Of a stretch of 64,000 bases of DNA, positions 8,561 through 18,172 are shown piece after piece. The stretch is taken from positions 1 through 64,000 of the forward strand of contig CAYJKB010000003.1 in the NCBI GenBank assembly GCA_964370625.1, written 5' to 3'. A program made the position numbers and the translations under genes. Position 1 is the stretch's first letter, and each line of letters opens with the position of its first letter. Under the pieces are notes generated by a model, which was given only the letters and a program-made list of their open reading frames with translations, did not search any database and was not told where the DNA came from. The DNA comes from CAYJKB01 sp964370625 (GTDB taxonomy: Bacteria > Bacillota > Clostridia > Oscillospirales > Butyricicoccaceae).

Positions 8561-9481
8561 TTATTTAATTAATCCAACTTCAACTGCAATTACACTTTCT
8601 ACAGCTTCACCAGCGATTAAATCTAAAGCAACTTCAACTGATGTAGCACCCATAAGGTCAGGTTTTTGAGCGATAGTACCTTCTAGTGTACCACCTTCAA
8701 CAGCTGCAATTGCATCATCAGTAGCATCAAAACCGATTACAGCAATATCTTTATCTCCAATAGCTTCGATAGCACCTAGAGCCATTTCATCATTATGTGC
8801 GAATACACCTTTGATATCTGGGTTTGCTTGAAGAATATTTTCCATAACTTCTAAGCCTTCAGCACGATTAAAGTTAGCTGTTTGTGATGCAACAACAGTT
8901 AGTTTTTCATCAGCAATATTATGAAATCCTTGTCCTCTATCAATTGCAGCTGATGAACCGTCAACACCAGTAAGTTCAGCTACTTCAGCACCTTCGCCGA
9001 TAAGTTCAACTAAGTATTCAGTTGCAAGTTCTGCACCTAATACGTTATCTGATGCGATAGCAACGTCAACTGTTTGACCTTCTACTCCTCTATCTACAGA
9101 GATAGTTTTAATTCCTTTAGCAATAACGTCTCCAACGATAGGTGCTACTGCACTTGAGTCAACTGGGTTGATAATAAGAACATCAATGTTTTTAGACATT
9201 AAATCTTCAACATCTGATACTTGTTTTGCAACATCATCGCCAGCGTCAACTACGATAAGTTCTGCGCCTAGTTCTGTAGCTTTAGCTTGTGCACCTTCAA
9301 CAAGTGTTACAAAGAATGGGTTATTTTGAGTTGATACTGCAAGTCCGATTACGATTTCATCATCACCTGATGGTGCTGCTGCATCTCCTGCATTATCCGC
9401 TGGCTCATCGCCTGTTGAACAACCTACAAGAAGTGTTAGTGCTAGTACGCTAGCTGTAGTTAATGATAATAGTTTTTTCAT
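8561..9481 (-). CDS. rbsB: D-ribose-type ABC transporter binding lipoprotein RbsB
   Basis: This 306-residue lipoprotein (lipobox LLVGCS) has a Peripla_BP_4 sugar-binding fold. Typical RbsB text is present: VIGLAVSTQNNPFFVTLVEG, LIINPVDSSAV, FAHNDEMALGA and VIGFDATDDA. It delivers ribose to RbsC. It is the last gene of rbsR-K-D-A-C-B, 26 bases after rbsC. The acidic linker after the lipobox (about residues 24-43) is common in Clostridial lipoproteins. Confidence 0.93.
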   Translation of the reverse strand: MKKLLSLTTASVLALTLLVGCSTGDEPADNAGDAAAPSGDDEIVIGLAVSTQNNPFFVTLVEGAQAKATELGAELIVVDAGDDVAKQVSDVEDLMSKNIDVLIINPVDSSAVAPIVGDVIAKGIKTISVDRGVEGQTVDVAIASDNVLGAELATEYLVELIGEGAEVAELTGVDGSSAAIDRGQGFHNIADEKLTVVASQTANFNRAEGLEVMENILQANPDIKGVFAHNDEMALGAIEAIGDKDIAVIGFDATDDAIAAVEGGTLEGTIAQKPDLMGATSVEVALDLIAGEAVESVIAVEVGLIK

Positions 9482-9507
9482 GATATTTTTCTCCTTTAAA
9501 ATAATTA

Positions 9508-10464
9508 TTAATGTGATTTTTGCTTATCTGAAAGTACAGCAATTAAAATTACTATACCCTTAATAAGGTCTTGATAGTAAGATGATACGTTTATGATGTT
9601 TAGTCCATTATTTAGTACAGCAATGATTAATACGCCAATTAAAGTGCCAAAAATCTTTCCTCGTCCACCACTAAGGCTTGTTCCACCTAGAGCTACAGCT
9701 GCAATTGCATCAAGTTCATAACCTTCACCTAATGTAGGCTGTGCAGAGCTTAATCTTGAAAGTAAAATCATACCTGCAAGTGCTGCGAAAAATCCTGAAC
9801 ATGCATAAACTGCAAGTTTTGTTTTTGTTATATTAATTCCTGCAATAGCTGCTGCTTTTGCATTACTACCAGTTGAATAAACTTTTCTACCAAATGTAGT
9901 GTTGTGCAGTAGGAAATATAATATAACAAATGCTACTAAGAAAATAATAATCGGAGTTGGAATTCCAAAAATACTACCTTTACCAACAATTTTTAGAAAA
10001 TCATTGCTTAATGTGTCATCACCTAGTAAATTTGAAATTGGTTTACCATTTGTGATAATTAATGCTATTGCACTATAAGAAATCATTGTAATTAAAGTTG
10101 CAATAAATGGTTGCAGTTTTCCTTTTGATACCATAACGCCATTAACTGAACCTAAAACTGCACCTAATAACACGCCAATCGGCATTGCTACATAAGATGG
10201 TACACCCATAACCATAAGTTGTGCTGTAGTACACACTGTTAATGCAAGAGTTGAACCTACTGATAAGTCAATACCACCAGTTAAAATTACAAGTGTCATA
10301 CCAAATGCAATAAGTCCATTAATTGATGATTGTCTTAAAACTGAAATTATGTTGTCTACGCTTCTAAAGTCACCGCTGATTATACTTAAAATTGCAACTA
10401 AGGCTACAAGTGCAATCAATGCTCCATAGTCACTAACGTTAACTTTGCTTAATTTTTGTTTCAT
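9508..10464 (-). CDS. rbsC: Ribose ABC transporter permease RbsC
   Basis: This 318-residue BPD_transp_2 permease has multiple membrane spans and the family segments LTGGIDLSVGSTLAL and ALGGTSLSGGRGKIFGTLIG. It forms the sugar channel with RbsA. The ATG overlaps the RbsA stop by 4 bases (ATGA) and is preceded by GGAGGG, implying translational coupling. Confidence 0.94.
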   Translation of the reverse strand: MKQKLSKVNVSDYGALIALVALVAILSIISGDFRSVDNIISVLRQSSINGLIAFGMTLVILTGGIDLSVGSTLALTVCTTAQLMVMGVPSYVAMPIGVLLGAVLGSVNGVMVSKGKLQPFIATLITMISYSAIALIITNGKPISNLLGDDTLSNDFLKIVGKGSIFGIPTPIIIFLVAFVILYFLLHNTTFGRKVYSTGSNAKAAAIAGINITKTKLAVYACSGFFAALAGMILLSRLSSAQPTLGEGYELDAIAAVALGGTSLSGGRGKIFGTLIGVLIIAVLNNGLNIINVSSYYQDLIKGIVILIAVLSDKQKSH

Positions 10465-11948
10465 ATTTTCCCTCCTGTTGCGAGTGTCATAATGTTTTCT
10501 TCTGTCGCAATGCTTTTATCTATTATTCCAGAAATTTTCCCTTCATGCACTACCATAACTCTATCACTCATTCCTATTATTTCAGGAAGTTCAGATGATA
10601 CCATGATAATTGCAACCCCATTTTTTGTAAGTCTATTCATTATGCTATAAATTTCTTTTTTAGCACCTATGTCAACACCTCTTGTTGGTTCATCTAAGAT
10701 TAAGATTTTAGGATTTGCAGCAACCCATTTTGCAAATACAACTTTTTGCTGATTTCCTCCTGATAAACCTTCCGTAACTTGTTCTATCCCAAATGCTCTG
10801 ATTTTAAAATCTTCTGAACTTTGTTTCGAAATTTCAATTTCCTTCGATTTATTAAGTATTCCGAGCGAATTTGATATTAAATCTAGGTTTGTAAGTGAAA
10901 TATTTTCTCTGATTGAAAAAGGAAGAAGTAATCCTTCTGTTTTTCTATCTTCTGTTATAAATCCAATTCCTAATTTTTTAGCATCAAGAGGATTTTTAAT
11001 ATTAACTTTCTTATCTTCAATATATATTTCGCCTGAATCTAACTTCATCATGCCAAATATTGAATGCATGATTTCTGTTCTTCCTGCTCCCATAAGCCCC
11101 GAAACACCTAATATTTCACCAGCTTTTACAGAAAATGATACATCTTTAATAACTTTTTCTTTAACTAGATTACGAACTTCAAAAATTGTTTTATCTGTTG
11201 CATTATCTTCTTTCGGAAATCTATCGCCAATTTCACGGCCAATCATCATTTTAACAACATCATTCATTTCAAGTTCTGGTATCGGCTTTGTGCCAACATA
11301 TTCACCATCACGAAGAATTGTAATTCTATCACATAATTCAAATATTTCTTCCATTCTATGAGAAATATAAACTATCGAAACGCCTTTTGCTTTTAAATCT
11401 CTGATTACTTTGAATAGGATTTCTGTTTCAGATAATGTAAGTGCTGCTGTTGGTTCATCCATTATTAGTATTTTTGCATCTGCCATTAAAGCTTTAGCAA
11501 TTTCTACCATTTGCTGTCTTCCTACAGATAAATCAGATAATTTATCTTGAGGATTAATGGTTACACCAAGTTTTTTTAAGATTTCTTTAACTGTTTCTCT
11601 CATACTCTTTTTATCGAGCATTCCAAAACTATTTTTTATTTCTTTGCCCAAAAACATATTTTCTTCAACAGTCATATCATGTACAACATTCAATTCTTGA
11701 TGAATAAATACAATTCCAGCTTCTTCAGCTTGCTTTGGATGAGTATAGCTTACTTCTTTTCCATCAACATAAACCGTTCCACCTTCTTTTGGATATACAC
11801 CTGTTAAAATTTTCATAAGAGTTGACTTTCCAGCACCATTTTCACCCATTAGTGCATGGATTTCACCGTCAGCCAAATCAAATGCAGCTTTTTTAAGCAC
11901 TTGTGCCGATGGGAATATCTTATCAATGTCAATCATTTTAACATTCAT
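10461..11948 (-). CDS. rbsA: Ribose ABC transporter ATPase RbsA (tandem ABC)
   Basis: This 495-residue protein has two ABC domains, as expected for RbsA/MglA. The first has Walker A GENGAGKST, signature LSVGRQQMV and Walker B ILIMDEPTAAL. The second has the degenerate P-loop region (SGLMGAGRTEI), signature LSGGNQQKV and ILILDEPTRGVD. Length and order are normal. It drives ribose import and is coupled to rbsC by a 4-base overlap. Confidence 0.94.
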   Translation of the reverse strand: MNVKMIDIDKIFPSAQVLKKAAFDLADGEIHALMGENGAGKSTLMKILTGVYPKEGGTVYVDGKEVSYTHPKQAEEAGIVFIHQELNVVHDMTVEENMFLGKEIKNSFGMLDKKSMRETVKEILKKLGVTINPQDKLSDLSVGRQQMVEIAKALMADAKILIMDEPTAALTLSETEILFKVIRDLKAKGVSIVYISHRMEEIFELCDRITILRDGEYVGTKPIPELEMNDVVKMMIGREIGDRFPKEDNATDKTIFEVRNLVKEKVIKDVSFSVKAGEILGVSGLMGAGRTEIMHSIFGMMKLDSGEIYIEDKKVNIKNPLDAKKLGIGFITEDRKTEGLLLPFSIRENISLTNLDLISNSLGILNKSKEIEISKQSSEDFKIRAFGIEQVTEGLSGGNQQKVVFAKWVAANPKILILDEPTRGVDIGAKKEIYSIMNRLTKNGVAIIMVSSELPEIIGMSDRVMVVHEGKISGIIDKSIATEENIMTLATGGKI

Positions 11949-11970
11949 TTTATCTCTCCTCTCTTATTAC

Positions 11971-12366
11971 TTAAAAATTAACACCAGATTGCAAAATGAT
12001 ATTTGCATAAGCTGTATATTCTCCTGTTCGAATAATTGCTTTTGTATCATGGGTTTTAATTTTAAATTGCTCGTGACTTACAAATTCAATTTCAATTTCT
12101 CCTAAAAGATTTTTAATTTCATTAAAAACTTTTGGGTTAATTTGTTGAATTTCTTCTGCAAGTACAATTTTTTCAATAACCATATCATTTGCCACTTCTT
12201 CTAAGACTTCCATAAAAGTTGGCAATCCCTTTTTTATAGCAACATCAATTCTATAAACTTCATCTGGAATTGGCAATCCACAATCACCTATACAAATTGT
12301 GTCTGTATGGCCCATATCAGATAAAACCTTAGAAATTTCGCTGTTTAATATTCCGTTTTTCTTCAT
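11971..12366 (-). CDS. rbsD: D-ribose pyranase RbsD
   Basis: This 131-residue protein closely follows the RbsD family: MKKNGILNSEISKVLSDMGH at the start, the catalytic-type His in GHTD, and IRTGEYTAYANIILQSGV at the end. It interconverts pyranose and furanose forms of ribose so that ribokinase can act. It lies between rbsK and rbsA in the operon. Confidence 0.94.
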   Translation of the reverse strand: MKKNGILNSEISKVLSDMGHTDTICIGDCGLPIPDEVYRIDVAIKKGLPTFMEVLEEVANDMVIEKIVLAEEIQQINPKVFNEIKNLLGEIEIEFVSHEQFKIKTHDTKAIIRTGEYTAYANIILQSGVNF

Positions 12367-12401
12367 ATTAATGTTAATTCCTTTCTACTTTATCAATATA
12401 T

Positions 12402-13283
12402 CTATATTTTAATTTCATTATTTACTTGTGAAATTGTTGGCATTCCACTTTGTGCACCTTTTTTTTCTGTTGAAAGTCCTGCTGCAATATTTGCACAGGT
12501 TAATGCTTTTTCAAGCTCATGTCCGCTTGTTTTGAAATATGCGAATGCACCATTAAATGTATCACCAGCACCAGTTGTGTCTACTACATTAGATTTTCTA
12601 CAAGGTACTTTTATAATCTTTCCATCTTTAAAAGAGCTCATAACACCATTTTCACCTAAAGTAATAATCAGTTTTTCGTTATATTTCTCAAGATTTTCTT
12701 CTACTTTATCTTTAAATATAAGCTGTGCTTCGTGTTCATTTGGTGTGATATAATCAACATTTTCAATTACAAATTGTGAAATTTCATTTGCAGGAGCTGG
12801 ATTTAGCAATGTTTTAATTCCTTTTTCCTTACAAAGTTTTACTACATATTCATTAGTTTGTAATGGAATTTCATGTTGCATAATTATCATTTCACAAGAT
12901 AAAAGTTCATCTTTTATGCTATCTATATAAGCTTTATCTACTAATGCATTGGCTCCAGCTACAACGATTATCGTGTTATCATTTTCGCCCACTGTAATAA
13001 TTGCAAGCCCAGAATTTATATCATCTATTACTTTAATAAATTCCGTATTAACACCATCATCATTCAATGATTTAAGTAGTTTTTTACCATAATCGTCATT
13101 TCCTACAGCTCCAAACATTGTAACATTTCCACCTAGCCTTGAAACTGCAACAGCCTGATTTGCCCCTTTGCCACCAGAAAAATATTCTATTTTACTTCCG
13201 TTTAAGGTTTCACCTTTTTTGGGTATTCTATCAGCAGATATCACCATATCCATATTAATACTTCCGACTACACCGATTTTCAT
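12402..13283 (-). CDS. rbsK: Ribokinase RbsK
   Basis: This 293-residue PfkB-family kinase has the N-terminal GSINMDMV, the sugar-site GGKGANQAVAVSRLGG and the catalytic DTTGAGDTFNGAFAYF with its Asp base. It phosphorylates ribose to ribose-5-phosphate. Length matches the family. It is the second gene of the operon, 11 bases after rbsR. Confidence 0.94.
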   Translation of the reverse strand: MKIGVVGSINMDMVISADRIPKKGETLNGSKIEYFSGGKGANQAVAVSRLGGNVTMFGAVGNDDYGKKLLKSLNDDGVNTEFIKVIDDINSGLAIITVGENDNTIIVVAGANALVDKAYIDSIKDELLSCEMIIMQHEIPLQTNEYVVKLCKEKGIKTLLNPAPANEISQFVIENVDYITPNEHEAQLIFKDKVEENLEKYNEKLIITLGENGVMSSFKDGKIIKVPCRKSNVVDTTGAGDTFNGAFAYFKTSGHELEKALTCANIAAGLSTEKKGAQSGMPTISQVNNEIKI

Positions 13284-13294
13284 GCTTTTCCTCC

Positions 13295-14269
13295 TTAAGT
13301 GGTTTGACGTATTATAAGTTCTGTTGGCAAAACTATTTCTTTTTGTTTCAACGTCTTATTTTCAATTTGCTCTATTAATTCTTTAATTGCGATTTTTCCC
13401 AATTCTTCAATCGGTTGACCTATCGTTGTTAACGACGGTGTTACTCGTACACTCCCTAAAATATTGTCATAACCGATTATTTTGACTTTATCTGTTAATC
13501 CTCTCTCATATAGCACTTTGTATGTTGCCATTGCAACAAGGTCATTAGCACATATAATTCCATCTACATAAGGATATTTATCTAAAAGTTCTCTTGTATT
13601 GACAAGTCCATCTTCAAATAAAAATTTACAATCAACTGTAATTTCATCTAATCCTTTTTCCTTGCAAAATTTAAGATATTCATTATATCTTAAAATACCT
13701 GGAGAATATTCTTCTATTGGTGCAAGATATGCAATGTTTTTGCAACCTCTTTCATAAAGATGTTCAACTGCCAATCTTCCACCCTGTTTGTGATTACTTT
13801 TTACAGTGATGCAATTAATTGGATTTTTTAAATCTCTATCAACAACAACAATTGGTATTTGAGGAGCATAACTCGCTTCTGCATTTTTTGTATTATTTGT
13901 TATAATAATAATTCCATCGCAGTTCATCGAAATAAGATTTCTCATATATTCGATTTCTTTTTCTGGATTATTGTTGCTATTGCATAAAATTAAATGATAA
14001 CCTTTTTCAAATGCATATTGTTCCATATATCTTCCAACTTCATTAAAGAATGGATTAGTTATATTCGGAACGATGTACCCTAGTATTTTTGATGATTTAC
14101 TAAAAAGTGATTTTGCGATTTTATTCGGAACATAGTTTGTTTTTTCAATCACTTGCAATACACGAGTTTTCTTGCTTTCTTCTACTTTACCAGTACCGTT
14201 TATCACACGAGATACAGTAGCAGGAGAAACTCCACTAAGCTCTGCTATTTGCTTAATTCCGTATTTCAT
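13295..14269 (-). CDS. rbsR: LacI-family ribose operon repressor RbsR
   Basis: This 324-residue regulator has an N-terminal LacI helix-turn-helix (IKQIAELSGVSPATVSRVIN) and a periplasmic-binding-like effector domain (LGYIVPNITNPFFNEVGR, DGIICANDLVAMA, IIGYDNI). The ATG at 14269 is preferred over the adjacent TTG because AGGAGG lies eight bases before it. As first gene of its own operon it likely represses itself through the inverted operators just upstream. Confidence 0.92.
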   Translation of the reverse strand: MKYGIKQIAELSGVSPATVSRVINGTGKVEESKKTRVLQVIEKTNYVPNKIAKSLFSKSSKILGYIVPNITNPFFNEVGRYMEQYAFEKGYHLILCNSNNNPEKEIEYMRNLISMNCDGIIIITNNTKNAEASYAPQIPIVVVDRDLKNPINCITVKSNHKQGGRLAVEHLYERGCKNIAYLAPIEEYSPGILRYNEYLKFCKEKGLDEITVDCKFLFEDGLVNTRELLDKYPYVDGIICANDLVAMATYKVLYERGLTDKVKIIGYDNILGSVRVTPSLTTIGQPIEELGKIAIKELIEQIENKTLKQKEIVLPTELIIRQTT

Positions 14270-14286
14270 CAATCACACCTCCTAGT

Positions 14287-14345
14287 TTGAAACCCTTTTC
14301 ATAATTCCATTATACATGTTTTTCAGCATTTGAAAAGGGTTTCAA
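14287..14345 (-). promoter_or_regulatory. rbs promoter flanked by two inverted RbsR-type operators
   Basis: TTGAAACCCTTTTCA (14287-14301) and its exact reverse complement (14331-14345) are separated by 29 bases. The minus-strand -10 TATAAT (14309-14314) lies between them, and a weak -35 TTTTCA (14331-14336) lies inside the upstream copy. Two operators around one promoter fit LacI-type repression. Confidence 0.75.
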
Positions 14346-14591
14346 GCGAAATAAAATTTTTTCGTAACTTTTTTACATTCCTATATTTATTTTTTTATAT
14401 AACTTGCACAATCTTATTTTGTATTTTTCACAAGAATTTTATATAAGATATGTTGATATTTGCCTATGGATTTATTTTTCAACTTAAATAAAAAAAATTC
14501 GGCAATACTTGATGTATTACCGAATTTTTTATAAAGTATGGCGAAAAAATCACCACTATAATTTTAGCTTTATGAGCAATGGTATAAAAGA
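14346..14591 (-). terminator. Intergenic region with the groESL terminator
   Basis: The stretch between rbsR and groEL is AT-rich. The only clear element is a hairpin at about 14494-14530, stem 15 bp with one mismatch, flanked by A and T runs; it follows the groEL stop on the minus strand and could work in both directions. I see nothing else in the remainder. Confidence 0.75.
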
Positions 14592-16232
14592 TTAATACAT
14601 ACCACCCATGCCGCCCATACCACCCATATCAGGTGCTGGCATTGCTGGCATTGGCTCTTTTTTATCTGCAACTAGGCTTTCAGTTGTAAGCACCATAGAT
14701 GCTACTGAAGCTGCGTTTTGTAGTGCTGAACGGTTTACTTTAGTTGGGTCTACGATACCGCATTTAATCATATCGCAGTATGTTTCTTTGTATGCATCAA
14801 AGCCATAACCTGCTTTTTTGCTGTTTTTAATTCTTTCAAGAACAACAGAACCATCAACTCCAGCATTTGCTGCAATTTGTTTTACTGGCTCTTCTAAAGC
14901 TTTAGCTACGATACGTACACCTGTTTTTTCATCGCCTTCTACTTTAGATACAAATTTTTCAACAGCTGAAATAGCATTAGCATAAGCTACACCACCACCA
15001 GCTACGATACCTTCTTCAACAGCTGCACGAGTAGCATTTAGAGCATCTTCAATACGAAGTTTTTTCTCTTTCATTTCAATTTCAGTAGCTGCACCAACTT
15101 TAATTACTGCAACACCACCTGAAAGTTTAGCTAGACGCTCTTGAAGTTTTTCACGATCAAATTCTGAAGAAGTTTCTTCGATTTGAGCTTTGATTTGAGC
15201 AATACGTCCTGAAATTTCATCTTTGCTTCCAGCACCATCAACGATGATTGTATTTTCTTTTGTAATTTTAACTTGACGAGCTGAACCTAACATATCAAGA
15301 GTTGTGTTTTTAAGTTCAATACCGATTTCTTCAGAAATCACAGTTCCACCTGTTAAGATAGCGATATCTTTAAGCATTTCTTTACGTCTGTCACCAAATC
15401 CAGGAGCTTTAACAGCTACACAAGTGAACATCCCACGTAATTTGTTAACTACTAAAGTAGCATTAGCTTCGCCTTCTACATCTTCAGCAATTAAAACAAG
15501 TTTTCTTCCAGCTTGAACAAGTTGTTCTAACACTGGTAAAATTTCTTGGATATTTGATACTTTTTTATCTGTGATAAGAATTAGAGGCTCATCTAAAACA
15601 GCTTCCATTTTATCAGTATCAGTTACCATGTAAGGAGAGATATAACCTCTGTCGAATTGCATACCTTCAACTACTTCAGAATAAGTATCAGCAGTTTTAG
15701 ATTCTTCAACAGTAATAACACCATCAGTTGATACTTTTTCCATTGCATCAGCAATTAATGTGCCGATATGCTCATCAGCAGATGAAATAGCAGCAACATG
15801 AGCGATATCTTCAGTGCTAGCAATTTTTTGAGAATTTTCAGCAATTACAGCAGTTGCAATTTCAACAGCTTTTGCAATACCTTTTCTCATAACCATTGGG
15901 TTTGCACCAGCTGCAACGTTTTTCATTCCTTCACGAACTAAAGCTTGTGCAAGTAATGTCGCAGTAGTAGTACCATCCCCTGCAAGGTCATTTGTTTTAG
16001 TTGCAACTTCTTTAACAAGTGCTGCACCCATGTTTTCAAATGCATTGTCAAGTTCGATTTCTTTTGCGATAGTAACACCATCATTTGTAATTAGTGGTGC
16101 ACCAAATTTTTTATCTAATACAACGTTACGTCCTTTAGGTCCTAATGTAACTTTAACTGTGTCTGCAAGTTTGTTAATACCACGCTCAAGTGAGCGTCTT
16201 GCCTCTTCACCATAAATAATATCTTTTGCCAT
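14592..16232 (-). CDS. groL: Chaperonin GroEL
   Basis: This 546-residue protein matches GroEL over its length: MAKDIIYGEEARRSLERGIN, VTLGPKGRNVVLDK, the ATP-site DGTTTATLLAQ, GGGVAYANA and a C-terminal GGMGGMGGMY tail. It forms the double-ring folding chamber with GroES. It follows groES by 40 bases under a CIRCE-controlled promoter. Confidence 0.98.
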   Translation of the reverse strand: MAKDIIYGEEARRSLERGINKLADTVKVTLGPKGRNVVLDKKFGAPLITNDGVTIAKEIELDNAFENMGAALVKEVATKTNDLAGDGTTTATLLAQALVREGMKNVAAGANPMVMRKGIAKAVEIATAVIAENSQKIASTEDIAHVAAISSADEHIGTLIADAMEKVSTDGVITVEESKTADTYSEVVEGMQFDRGYISPYMVTDTDKMEAVLDEPLILITDKKVSNIQEILPVLEQLVQAGRKLVLIAEDVEGEANATLVVNKLRGMFTCVAVKAPGFGDRRKEMLKDIAILTGGTVISEEIGIELKNTTLDMLGSARQVKITKENTIIVDGAGSKDEISGRIAQIKAQIEETSSEFDREKLQERLAKLSGGVAVIKVGAATEIEMKEKKLRIEDALNATRAAVEEGIVAGGGVAYANAISAVEKFVSKVEGDEKTGVRIVAKALEEPVKQIAANAGVDGSVVLERIKNSKKAGYGFDAYKETYCDMIKCGIVDPTKVNRSALQNAASVASMVLTTESLVADKKEPMPAMPAPDMGGMGGMGGMY

Positions 16233-16272
16233 GTGTCTTATTCCTCCTAATGTATTTAAAGATTAATTAATT

Positions 16273-16557
16273 TTATTCAACGATAGCTAGAATATCGCCT
16301 TGACGAACGATGATATATTCTTCGCCATCAACTTTAACTTCTGCACCAGCATATTTGCTTGTAATAACATTGTCACCTACTTTGATTTGCATAACAATGT
16401 CTTTGCCTTCTACAACGCCACCAGGGCCTACAGCGATTACTTCAGCTACTTGTGGTTTTTCTTTTGCGCTACCTGTTAAAATGATACCACTTTTTGTTGT
16501 TTCTTCAGACTCTTTCATTTTAATAACTACTCTGTCTAATAAAGGTTTTAATGTCAT
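16273..16557 (-). CDS. groS: Co-chaperonin GroES
   Basis: This 94-residue protein has the GroES fold text LKPLLDRVVIKMKESEETTKSGIIL with the mobile loop, and EYIIVRQGDILAIVE at the end. The ATG at 16557 gives the usual family length; a 10-residue extension upstream has no family match. It caps GroEL. Confidence 0.97.
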   Translation of the reverse strand: MTLKPLLDRVVIKMKESEETTKSGIILTGSAKEKPQVAEVIAVGPGGVVEGKDIVMQIKVGDNVITSKYAGAEVKVDGEEYIIVRQGDILAIVE

Positions 16558-16597
16558 ATGTTTTTTTCCTCCCAGAAATAATTTCACTTTTCAATAA

Positions 16598-16661
16598 TTA
16601 GCACTCTATCTAATCGAGTGCTAACACTATATATAATATTACATATTTACATATTTATCAA
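16598..16661 (-). promoter_or_regulatory. CIRCE element and promoter of groESL
   Basis: TTAGCACTC (16598-16606), nine bases, then GAGTGCTAA (16616-16624) is a perfect CIRCE operator, the binding site of the HrcA repressor. On the minus strand TTGATA (16656-16661) and TATTAT (16633-16638) are separated by 17 bases just upstream. hrcA itself is not in the window. Confidence 0.95.
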
Positions 16662-16732
16662 GTTATTTTTTCATCATTTACAAAGTGTTTAAATTTAATA
16701 TAGCTCATTATGTTAAATTATTGCTATATAAC

Positions 16733-17944
16733 TTAAAATTTCTCTGTTTTTCTTGCATTTCCGCTACTTTTAAAGTTTTTTTCTTTAAGTTCTAAATCTG
16801 TCATTAACGTGGCTTTTTTTCTTTCATTTGGGTCTTTAAAGTACATGTTAAGATTACATTTAATCATACCATTGTACAATTTACGTTTTTTATCTGCACG
16901 AACTCCAAAATATCCTTCAAAATTTTCATCAGAACTAATAATAAACATTTTCATAGGGCTATACGCAGCATTTTTCCCAAATGAACGATATAATTTTTGT
17001 GCTGATTTAATATCAAGCAGACGCTCGCCATACGGTGGGTTTGTAATTAATGTACCTGTTTTTGACAGATAATCTATATCACGTGCGTCACTCTGAGTAA
17101 ACTCGATAGTAGAACCTACTCTAGCTTTTTTTGCATTATCCATCGCAAGCTCAACTGTAGCTCTATCGTTATCACTTGCAAAAATTGGGAATTTATCACG
17201 AATTACAGCCTCAACAGCAGCATTTCTTGCATCTTTCCAAATTTTTGCATCAAACATATTCCATTTTTCAGCTGCAAAAGCACGCACAATACCAGGAGCT
17301 TGATTTTTTGCAATCATAGCAGCTTCGATAGCTATAGTTCCAGAGCCACAAAACGGATCAATAAATGTTTCTCTGCCTTTATATCTAGCGATTTTAACCA
17401 TAGCTGCAGCCAATGTTTCACGAAGTGGTGCATCATTTGAATTTGCACGATAACCACGTTTATGAAGCCCTGCACCTGAAGTATCAATAAAAAGTTCAAC
17501 TTTATCATTCATAATTGAAAATTGAATTTGATACTTTGCACCAACTTCTTCAAACCAATCTGTTTTATACTTTTGTGACATGTTATTTACAACTGCTTTT
17601 TTAATAATACTCTGACAATCTGGTATACTATATAGAGCAGAGTTTAATGAGTGACCTTTAACTGGAAAATTTGCATCAGCTGGCAAGTAATCTGACCAGT
17701 TAAGTGATTTAGTTTGTTCGAATAATTGTTCAAAACTCGTCGCTGTAAATTCGCCTACTTTAATCAGCACACGTTCAGCAGTTCTCAACCATAAATTCGC
17801 CCACACTAAAGTATTTTCATCACCACTGAAATATACTTTACCATTTTCAGGTCTTACATCTGTAAGTTTACCATGGAAACGTAGCTCGTCTGCTACAATC
17901 CCTTCAAGTCCGAATAAAGTCGGACAACAAAATTCAAATTTCAT
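16733..17944 (-). CDS. THUMP-domain rRNA guanine-N2 methyltransferase (RlmL/YpsC family)
   Basis: This 403-residue protein has an N-terminal THUMP-containing region (about 1-160, starting KFEFCCPTLFGLEGIVADEL) and a UPF0020 methyltransferase domain. The SAM motif is DPFCGSGTIAIEAAM and the catalytic motif is TNPPYGERL. The family makes N2-methylguanosine in 23S rRNA. The C-terminal basic tail (about 20 residues) is of unknown use. The gene is alone, with a modest ribosome site (AAAGGA) before the ATG. Confidence 0.87.
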   Translation of the reverse strand: MKFEFCCPTLFGLEGIVADELRFHGKLTDVRPENGKVYFSGDENTLVWANLWLRTAERVLIKVGEFTATSFEQLFEQTKSLNWSDYLPADANFPVKGHSLNSALYSIPDCQSIIKKAVVNNMSQKYKTDWFEEVGAKYQIQFSIMNDKVELFIDTSGAGLHKRGYRANSNDAPLRETLAAAMVKIARYKGRETFIDPFCGSGTIAIEAAMIAKNQAPGIVRAFAAEKWNMFDAKIWKDARNAAVEAVIRDKFPIFASDNDRATVELAMDNAKKARVGSTIEFTQSDARDIDYLSKTGTLITNPPYGERLLDIKSAQKLYRSFGKNAAYSPMKMFIISSDENFEGYFGVRADKKRKLYNGMIKCNLNMYFKDPNERKKATLMTDLELKEKNFKSSGNARKTEKF

Positions 17945-18079
17945 TTATATTCATTCCTTTATATTAAGTAACTTTCCGTTATTTATCTGTATAATTTAAT
18001 TTCATAGCCTAGAAGTGTCATGCGACAGCTAGATTTTTGTGTAACCTGTGTGTTATGAGTTTGTGTTTTAGACGCTAAA

Positions 18080-18106
18080 AACAGGTGGAGATAACCCCCA
18101 CCTGTT
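18080..18106 (-). terminator. Terminator of hpf
   Basis: Arms AACAGGTGG and CCACCTGTT pair around a 9-base loop and the minus strand continues TTTTAG. It lies downstream of the hibernation factor gene. Confidence 0.7.
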
Positions 18107-18172
18107 CTATTTTACAGTAAAACTGTAATAATTACAATATTAAATTAACTAATAATATTTAAAATGTAGAAT

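Noticed and set aside
18001..18060. Small TGTC/GACA hairpin before the RlmL-like gene
   Set aside because: The stem is only a few base pairs, and I see no riboswitch signature or promoter link.
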